From: CAZVTU01 sp964630295
GTDB taxonomy: Bacteria; Patescibacteriota; Minisyncoccia; Minisyncoccales; RBG-13-42-11
Assembly (NCBI GenBank): GCA_964630295.1
Contig: CAZVTU010000010.1
Coordinates: 1-15,342, forward strand
Direction: 5' to 3'
DNA length: 15,342 nt
Part shown: one piece after another, positions 7,247 through 14,300 of the stretch
How the letters are laid out: each line of letters opens with the position of its first letter
How positions within the stretch are numbered: the stretch's first letter is position 1
The notes under the pieces: generated by a model
Databases searched by the model: none
What the model saw: the letters and a program-made list of their open reading frames with translations, nothing else
What the model was told of the DNA's origin: nothing
Made by a program: the position numbers and the translations under genes

Positions 7247-9277
7247 TTATTTTATCATTTCTAAAAATTCTTTCTCTTCTATAATTTTCACTCCTAATTG
7301 TTTGGCTTTTTCAAGTTTAGAACCTGGTTCTTTACCTACTACCAAATAATCCGTTTGCTTAGAGACTGAACTGGCTGGATGTCCACCGAGTAAACGAATT
7401 TTTTTCTCAGCTTCGGCTCGAGTCATTGACTCTAAGGTACCAGTTAAAACAAAAGTTTTTCCTTCTAATTTTTTGCCGATTTTTTCTGGGGGTAATATTT
7501 TTATTCCGGCTTTGATTAAATCTTTAATAAACTTTTGATTCCTTTTTTTGCGGAACCAATGAAAAATACTTTTGGAAACCTCAGGTCCAATATCAGGTAT
7601 TTTCTCTAATTCCTCTTTTGAAGCATCGCTTAACTTGGTTAAAGAACCAAAATAATTAGCTAGATCGATGGCGGTTTCTTCCCCTACGTGGCGAATACCC
7701 AGAGAGAGGATGAATTTCGATAAGGGAATTTTTTTGCTCCGTTGAATCGCTTCAACTAAGTTTTTAGCTGATTTTTCAGCAAATCTTTCTAAAGGAATTA
7801 GATCTCCTTCGCGTAGCTCAAATAAATCAGCAGCTTGGGAAATTAAGTTTTCATCTAATAACTGATCGATAATTTTCGGACCCAAACCTTCTATATCAAA
7901 GGCTTTTTTGGAGGCAAAGTGATATAAATTTTCTTTTTTTCTAGCTGAACAATCGGGGTTGGGACAACGCCAAACTGCTTCTCCTTTCGGTTTTATTAGC
8001 TTAGTTCCACAAATTGGACAATTCTTAGGAAAGTGAATTTCTTTTTCTTTACCCGTACGGAGCTCTGGTAAAACCCTGGCTACAGCCGGAATAACATCTC
8101 CAGCCCTTTCGACAATGACCGTATCTCCAATTCTTATTCCTAACCTTTTTATTTCATCTTCATTATGAAGAGTTGCTCTTGTTATCTTTACTCCACCAAC
8201 CTCAACTGGCTCCAAAATAGCTACCGGTGTTACTGCTCCAGTTCTTCCGACTTGAAACCTAACATCTAAAACACGGGTGGTAGCTTGTTTTGGGGAAAAT
8301 TTAAAGGCCCTTACTCCTCGAGGACTTTTCCCAGCTATACCTAATTTTCGAAAAAGTGCGTTATCATTAACATTTATTACTACTCCATCAATTTGATAGG
8401 GTAAAGTTTCTCTTTTTTTAGCAATTTCTCGCCAAAAATCGACTATATCGGATAAATTCTTACAAACTTTTCCTTTGTCTGTCTTAAATCCTAAAACTGG
8501 TAAAATTTGGTGTTCCTCAGAATGTTTTTTTTGACCTATATCGGTTATTATATCGTATGCTAGGAATTTCAAAGGTCGAGAGGCGGCTAATTTAGGATCT
8601 AACTGACGAATAGAGCCAGCAGCTAAATTTCGAGGATTTGCATAAGTTTTTTGGCCTTTTTTTTCTAATTCCCTGTTAAATTTCTCAAAATCTTTTTTTT
8701 CCATATAAACTTCGCCTCGAATTTCAATTTCTCCCTTTTTAATTAAATTTTTAAGTTTTGCTTCAATTTTCTTATCTGATATATCCGCTTTAATCTCGAG
8801 CCGAAGAGGAATACTTTCAATTGTTTTTAAATTCTGTGTAACATCCTCGCCAGTTTTTCCATCACCCCGAGTAGCGCCAATTGTAAAAATACCATTTTTA
8901 TATATTAAAGCGATCGCAAAACCATCGATTTTTAGTTCAGCGAAATACTCAAATTTAACTTTGGGTTCTAATCTCTTCAAATAATCTTCCCAATCCTGAA
9001 GCTCTTTTTCTGAAAAAACATCTTCGATCGAAAGCATGGGGATTTTATGTTCGACTTTCTTAAATTCTTCGAGAGGTTTACCACCGACTCTTTGAGTGGG
9101 GGAATCAGGAGTAATAAATTCGGGAAATTGTTGTTCAAGTTGATAAAGTTCGTGTTTCAGAGAATCTAAAGCCGCATCAGAAATTTCCTGCCTGTTTAAG
9201 ACATGATACAAATATCGGTGATGATTAATCACCTTTTTCAGTTTCTCAATCCTTCTTTTTGCTTCAGATTTTGTCAT
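7247..9277 (-). CDS. ligA: NAD-dependent DNA ligase LigA
   Basis: LigA seals nicks in duplex DNA using NAD+ in replication and repair. The 676 residues match the usual length and all domains are in order. Domain Ia (1-70) contains YLYHVLN. The adenylation domain has the nucleotidyl-acceptor Lys in KIDG (116-119), RGE (187-189), DGVVI (297-301) and the FKFSP Lys 326. The OB fold covers about 330-410. A four-Cys zinc finger uses Cys 420, 423, 438 and 443. Helix-hairpin-helix repeats span about 450-590, and a BRCT domain about 602-676 (GKTFVLTG...TDYLVVG). One departure: the domain Ia Tyr that contacts NMN (Tyr35 in E. coli) aligns with Leu 37 here (ISDAALDSL). ATG 9277 lies 4 bp after the stop of the PilX-like gene with no clear Shine-Dalgarno, suggesting coupling to the pilin operon. 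The gene appears intact. Confidence 0.97.
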   Translation of the reverse strand: MTKSEAKRRIEKLKKVINHHRYLYHVLNRQEISDAALDSLKHELYQLEQQFPEFITPDSPTQRVGGKPLEEFKKVEHKIPMLSIEDVFSEKELQDWEDYLKRLEPKVKFEYFAELKIDGFAIALIYKNGIFTIGATRGDGKTGEDVTQNLKTIESIPLRLEIKADISDKKIEAKLKNLIKKGEIEIRGEVYMEKKDFEKFNRELEKKGQKTYANPRNLAAGSIRQLDPKLAASRPLKFLAYDIITDIGQKKHSEEHQILPVLGFKTDKGKVCKNLSDIVDFWREIAKKRETLPYQIDGVVINVNDNALFRKLGIAGKSPRGVRAFKFSPKQATTRVLDVRFQVGRTGAVTPVAILEPVEVGGVKITRATLHNEDEIKRLGIRIGDTVIVERAGDVIPAVARVLPELRTGKEKEIHFPKNCPICGTKLIKPKGEAVWRCPNPDCSARKKENLYHFASKKAFDIEGLGPKIIDQLLDENLISQAADLFELREGDLIPLERFAEKSAKNLVEAIQRSKKIPLSKFILSLGIRHVGEETAIDLANYFGSLTKLSDASKEELEKIPDIGPEVSKSIFHWFRKKRNQKFIKDLIKAGIKILPPEKIGKKLEGKTFVLTGTLESMTRAEAEKKIRLLGGHPASSVSKQTDYLVVGKEPGSKLEKAKQLGVKIIEEKEFLEMIK

Positions 9278-9281
9278 ATAG

Positions 9282-9689
9282 TTAATATTTTATTTCGATG
9301 GCGCGTTTTATTTCCTCATAATTACCAATTGATTTTATGCAATAATTTAAAGCTGAGCAACTGGGATCAATATCAAAACCGGTCGGACAATCTTCAAGAG
9401 GAACATTTTTGCCACATCTTGCTATTGTTTCAAAATAAGCCAGACCACAATAAGCAGAATGAGTAGGTTGAGGAGAGGAAGATTTATAAAGATCATAAAG
9501 CTGTCTTTCAATTCCGCTATCTGCTGCATAAAAAGAGACTACTGAATAACCTATCTTCCCTATCATTCTTGTTTGTTGGATTAAAATACCACTAATTCCT
9601 AATCCAATTGCCAGAATTACACTCATAATAAAGACAACAAAAAGTAGAGAAATTCCATTTGTTTTTTTTATTTTAGTAATAGACAACAT
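9282..9689 (-). CDS. PilX-like minor prepilin
   Basis: A 135-residue protein with a 12-residue basic leader, a probable prepilin peptidase site NG|ISLLF, a hydrophobic alpha-helix (about 13-40) and then the FYAADSGIER sequence typical of PilX/GspK-like N-terminal regions. The +5 residue is Phe, not Glu, as in GspK-type pseudopilins thought to sit at the pilus tip. The small C-terminal domain holds six Cys (residues 81-117) that could form disulfides outside the cell. The start overlaps the 3' end of the PilW-like gene by 17 bp (9673-9689) and the stop is 4 bp before ligA. It is probably a minor component priming type IV pilus assembly. The family call rests on the N-terminal half; the rest is not recognised. 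Confidence 0.8.
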   Translation of the reverse strand: MLSITKIKKTNGISLLFVVFIMSVILAIGLGISGILIQQTRMIGKIGYSVVSFYAADSGIERQLYDLYKSSSPQPTHSAYCGLAYFETIARCGKNVPLEDCPTGFDIDPSCSALNYCIKSIGNYEEIKRAIEIKY

Positions 9690-10257
9690 CGAGATTTCTT
9701 TGAGAAATTGTAGTTTGAATTTTTATTTCAGGTTGAAGTTCAGGTTTTTGACCTCGAGCCCCTTTTACTTTTAAAAACAAAGTTATTCGAGGCTGAAGAT
9801 CATCATCTTGACTCTGACCTGAAAGTTGGAATCTCACTAGTTCCACTTCTAAATCATTAGATGTTAATGGGAAAAATTCTCCCAAGTTTTCTTCGCTCCC
9901 GTCTGTTGATTTTCTTTCTTTTAATTGAGCATCACTTACGGAAAATTCCTGACAATAACCTTTGTAATTCAAAAATCTTATTTTTGAAATATCGTTAGTT
10001 GGGTTCTCGTAATTTGACCCTTTCTCAATACAGGCGCCAGTTAAATCTTTTTTTGCCATCCTCAAAGCTCGACTCATATACTCTAAAGTATAAGAGACAC
10101 TATCTACTAATTCCTGCGAAGATAAAGCTCTTTGCTGTCCTTTAAGAGAACCAACCAAAAAACCTGTTGGGGCGGCAATAATCATCGTGAAAATACCAAC
10201 TGCTACTAAAATTTCTATAATAGTATATCCTTTTGAAAAATTTGATTTAGTAACCAT
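9673..10257 (-). CDS. PilW/PulJ-like minor prepilin
   Basis: A 194-residue type IV pilin-like protein. The cleavage motif is SKG|YTIIEILVAVG with Glu at +5, followed by a hydrophobic helix and QELVDSVSYTLEYMSRALRMA, the amphipathic continuation typical of PilW/PulJ-like proteins. Two Cys (CIEKG and YCQEF) may pair in the globular head. I chose ATG 10257 and not an in-frame ATG at 10311: the leader then has the normal length (10 residues), and the overlap with the PilV-like gene falls from 65 to 11 bp. It also overlaps the downstream PilX-like gene by 17 bp, so translation of the three is probably coupled. The role is inferred to be a minor pilin or pseudopilin in a tip complex. Confidence 0.82.
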   Translation of the reverse strand: MVTKSNFSKGYTIIEILVAVGIFTMIIAAPTGFLVGSLKGQQRALSSQELVDSVSYTLEYMSRALRMAKKDLTGACIEKGSNYENPTNDISKIRFLNYKGYCQEFSVSDAQLKERKSTDGSEENLGEFFPLTSNDLEVELVRFQLSGQSQDDDLQPRITLFLKVKGARGQKPELQPEIKIQTTISQRNLDVVYY

Positions 10258-10783
10258 CCCAGTTATAAAGGTATTCAGTAGCCTGAACACTATGACTTCT
10301 TCCTCGCTCACTCCAATTAACTACCACTGAAATTTTTAAACTGTAATCATTTGGGTCGGCTGTCTCAGGAATATCCTCCTTGGCTATAGAAATTTTTCTT
10401 TTAAAAAGAGTTGGTTCACCCGAAGAATAACTATAAAAACCACTACTATCTAAATTAAGGGGTTTATCTTCAAAACTAGATAAACTGGTATCATTATAAT
10501 CTGCAATATAATCACGAGATTCACCAACAGATAACCCATCAGCAAGACCAGCATCCCAAGAAACATCAGGGTCTTTTCTTTTTTGTTTCAACCAATTAGA
10601 ATCCCTAATATTCCGAATAATTTCAATCCCCTCTTGGGCTAGATAATAGGCTGTTAATTTTAGTTTATTTTGTGAAGAAGCAATCAGAGTTTGTTGAATC
10701 AAGGCAAAACTTCCTCCGATAGCTATAGTTAAAACAGTGATAGCAATGATAACTTCCAATAATGTAAAAGAGTTTTTTTTCAT
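10247..10783 (-). CDS. PilV/GspI-like minor prepilin
   Basis: A 178-residue prepilin with a very short leader MKKNS before FTLLEVIIAITVLTIAIGG (Glu at +5). The residue before the cleavage point is Ser instead of the usual Gly, so processing may need a tolerant prepilin peptidase. The sequence after the helix, YYLAQEGIEIIRNIRD, is characteristic of PilV-like proteins in CPR genomes. The head domain has no Cys and ends in a Trp/Tyr-rich strand (EYLYNWDGY). The gene begins 6 bp after the GspH/FimU-like gene and overlaps the next gene by 11 bp. No Shine-Dalgarno is visible, so translation may be coupled. Confidence 0.83.
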   Translation of the reverse strand: MKKNSFTLLEVIIAITVLTIAIGGSFALIQQTLIASSQNKLKLTAYYLAQEGIEIIRNIRDSNWLKQKRKDPDVSWDAGLADGLSVGESRDYIADYNDTSLSSFEDKPLNLDSSGFYSYSSGEPTLFKRKISIAKEDIPETADPNDYSLKISVVVNWSERGRSHSVQATEYLYNWDGY

Positions 10784-10789
10784 ATTATC

Positions 10790-11350
10790 TTAATCAACAT
10801 CAATTGCACCGGTTTTATTAACAGTTATTGTTTTTTGGCTTTGACCATCAAAAGTTAAAGTAATTGAAGCATAATCAGCTGTGGGATTGATTGTAATTTC
10901 TGGATCGGGAGGAAAAAAGGTAATCGAAAGAGAATCTTCTGGTGAAGAGGGCAATAAATTTAGAATATAAATTCCTTTCTCAAAATAAAACTCTTCAATT
11001 TCTTCTCCTTTCCAATAGGGATTGGTAGCGGTAGCTTCGGCACAAGTTGGAGCTGAACCAGCTAAGCTATAGCTCCCGTTACCGTCACAATCAGCAAAAA
11101 TAATTACGGAATTAGAATTTTTTGTAAGATAGACTCCATAACCGCCCTTAGGAAAGCTATCTTCAAATTTCTGAGAAGACATTGCCATTTCTTGAGTTCT
11201 CCTTATTTCCTGAGCTAATTTATAAGCTGACCGCTGTAAAGCAAATCTTTTTTCTCCTTCCCGATAATTAGCTAAAAAAATAGTCGACAGCAAAATAATG
11301 ATTGCTATAACAACGGTTATTTCTAATAAAGTAAATCCTTTACTTTTCAT
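10790..11350 (-). CDS. GspH/FimU-like minor prepilin
   Basis: A 186-residue prepilin with a textbook N-terminus MKSKG|FTLLEITVVIAIIILL (Gly at -1, Glu at +5). It is followed by RSAYKLAQEIRRTQEMAMSS, the helix seen in GspH/FimT/FimU-type minor pilins, and a beta-rich head containing a DCDGNG loop that resembles a calcium-binding loop. Two Cys (about 88 and 104) may form a disulfide. It lies 6 bp downstream of the giant PKD-protein gene and 6 bp upstream of the PilV-like gene. FimU-like proteins link the tip complex to the major pilin fibre; that role here is inferred from family and gene order. Confidence 0.85.
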   Translation of the reverse strand: MKSKGFTLLEITVVIAIIILLSTIFLANYREGEKRFALQRSAYKLAQEIRRTQEMAMSSQKFEDSFPKGGYGVYLTKNSNSVIIFADCDGNGSYSLAGSAPTCAEATATNPYWKGEEIEEFYFEKGIYILNLLPSSPEDSLSITFFPPDPEITINPTADYASITLTFDGQSQKTITVNKTGAIDVD

Positions 11351-11356
11351 AAAATT

Positions 11357-14300
11357 TTAAAAAGGGGGAACTTCCTGCCATTCTGGTAAAGGTTTTCTTA
11401 CGGAAATATTATAAGACACTTCGCAGGGACCATAACCTGAGCCATCAGTTACTTTAAGGGAAACAGTATAACCTGCTGGATTTTCCTCGGGGTAAGAATA
11501 GGTAGGATTCTTTAGATTTGAGTCGATTATGCTATCGGCATTAAAATTCCACTGCCAGGTTCCTTCTCCATTATAAAGGATTGTTTTTCTTTCGTCAGAC
11601 ATCTCTGAACACTCTCCTTCTTTCATTGAACAAAACTGAATTTCTTCACCAGCAGTTGGTTTTTGGGGAAACCATTCAAAATCTGGCCAAGGATAAGGAT
11701 GGGAAATGGTAGTAAAGTTAGAACCCCAAACCCAATCAGAAGGAGTATTATTTTCATCCCAAACCATAACTCGCCAAGAATAAGTAACTCCAAAAGAAAG
11801 AGAAGTAAAAAGATAACTTTGGTTGGAACTTAATTGTTTACCAGTGTCAGCTACTTTAACTCCGCTTTGATAAACTTCGACTTCATAAGCTGTTTGACTA
11901 TCTAATGGAAGATCACAGTCGTCAAATTGCCATCTTACTCTAACTGGTGGATAGCCAGATATGAAACAATAATCAGTTGAATTTGGACTATCTACCGAAA
12001 GATTTATTGCTGAAGGAGGGTTATTGTAAATTTGATAGACAGCATAACCAATACTGGAATAATCTGGAACGGTATTATTAGTTGCCTTTACTGAAACCTC
12101 ATAATTGGTAGCAGTAACACAAGGTGGAGGTAAAGGAGAAGTTACTCGGAGAATGGTTGAATCTGACTGGCCAGGAGAAATAGTCAAGCTGGAGGAATTT
12201 AAAGAGCAAGTCCATTCTGGAGGACAGAAACTCTCTAAAGAGAAAGTAGAAGCATCACAATTTAGAGAATCGTTATTAATAACAGAAACAGTGTAAGTTA
12301 AAGTTTGGCCAGCAGTGCCTGATTGAGAGGAAGGAGATAAGGTTACTTGAGGATAATTTCTTTCACAGGGTTCTTCAGGTGATGGCGAAGAAGTTTCTTC
12401 CTCACAAGAAGCATCGTATTGGCAGTCGTATTGACAGGTTTCTCCAGAATAACTCCAAACTGGTTTTTCTAAAATACCACAATAACCATATCCACAACCA
12501 CCATCATAATAATCAGAACAACTAACACAGCTATCCTCAATACATATTTCTGGACAAATGTAATTACAACTTCTTTCTCCATTATATTCTCGACATTCTC
12601 GACAATCACCACAGTCCGTTCCAGCTGGATCTGGTTGACATTCCCAAACACTGTCTACACACACTGGATGATAACAGAGATCACAGGTAGGAGAAGGTTC
12701 AGTACAATCACCAGATTCAACACAAACTCCCCAACTACAAGAATCAGTACAGATTTGAGTCCCATTAACCCCACAATCTTGAGCATCTCCCGGAGTACAT
12801 TCATCTGAGGGACAAGCAGGCCAGGTTCCATCTGCTTGACAAGTTAAAGTATGTTCACAACCCTGCGGTGAAGTACAGGTTTTCGTATCTCCGGGTAAAC
12901 ATTCAGTAATAGTTGTAGTAGCAAAGCAAGCATCGGTTTGATTAACATTATCTTTAACCTCAGCCCAAACTTCGTAAACCCCTGGGTCGGCAAAACTCCA
13001 TTTCATTGTTTTATTGGTAGCATCCCAGCTTCCCGATGAAATATTCCAATCGTAATATCCGGAAGCCGGATCCCAACTGCCATCAGCTAAACTGTTAAGA
13101 TTATTATCTGAAGAAAACTTTACTCCGCTCATTGCTCCTTCAGTATCTGAGGACCCTCCCATCCCAATCGTAATCGCGGTGTTAGTTACTCCAAATTCCG
13201 GAACATCTATTTGGCAAATGGGCGGCTGATTAACTACCACAGAAACAGTAGTGGTTGCTTGAGTACTACCTGTGCCTCTCTGAATGAGTGTTTTAGGAGT
13301 ATAAGTTCCAATGGAAGGATAGTCACACAAATCGGTTGCAGTATAACTTTCAGTAGTTTGAGTATCGGCTTGAAAATCACAATCTGAATAATCTCCATCG
13401 GCAGTACAATCACTGTTTTCTAATTGACAGTCAAATTTATAATTTATGGTGCCGAACATCGTACCAGAAGTGGTGGCGGTTAAATCAACATTAGACAAAG
13501 AGTCGACACCGGTAGAAGGGTTAGCTCCTAACTCAACTGAAAGAGTGGGAACTTCAACTGCTAAATTTAATCCTGAAGAAACTGCTCCTCCCCTATTATC
13601 CGAAACAGTAACAATTGCTGAGTAGGTAGTGGCGGTAGCGTAATAATGGGAAGGATTTTGTTCGTTTGAACTTTCACCATCACCAAAAATCCAACTATAA
13701 GTTAAATTGTCCCCATCGGTATCAGTAGCAGTTACATTAAAATAAATTAGACAACCTGACTGATTAGTAAAAGTAGTACAATAATCGATCCCGGGAGCAC
13801 CTCCAGTTGGAGGAGTTGTAGTGGCAGAAGGACCTTCAGTAATTTCGGGCAGATTATTAGCGGTCACATCTACGTTAACTGGATTTCCTGAGGCAAAATT
13901 AAGATAAGAACCACCTTGACTATCATACTGGTCGGCACACATAGCATACATTGTGTGAGTACCTCCGGAAGAGAAAGTATAAGAAGTAGTAGCAGTACAG
14001 GGAGCTCCATTTTGACAAGGAGAAGGAGAAATTGTCATTGACTCCTTATTTTCTCCGTCAACATAAAGCCAGCAGTAATTTAACTCAAGATTATCTGCAA
14101 CAGTAGCAGAGAAGATCTCGGAAATACCCTCTAAAGCTGCAGTTGGTGAAGTTTCTCCAACTACAGGAGGAGTATAATCAATGTGGTAAGTAGCTAAAGT
14201 ATGATCCGATTCATTTCCAGCTTTATCGACGGCGTAAACATATAAACTGCAAGCATTTCTTTCTTGGGAAGGACAGTTTTTCCCTGAACCAACACTAATA

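Noticed and set aside
9203..9466. Plus-strand open frame across the ligA start and PilX-like gene
   Set aside because: Both opposite genes are real, and its protein has no recognisable feature.
10309..10311. ATG at 10311 as the start of the PilW-like gene
   Set aside because: It would overlap the PilV-like gene by 65 bp and give a 28-residue leader; ATG 10257 gives a normal prepilin leader.
12105..12651. Short open frames inside the PKD/Cys-rich gene
   Set aside because: They are alternative-frame readings of a coding region with strong domain evidence on the main frame.
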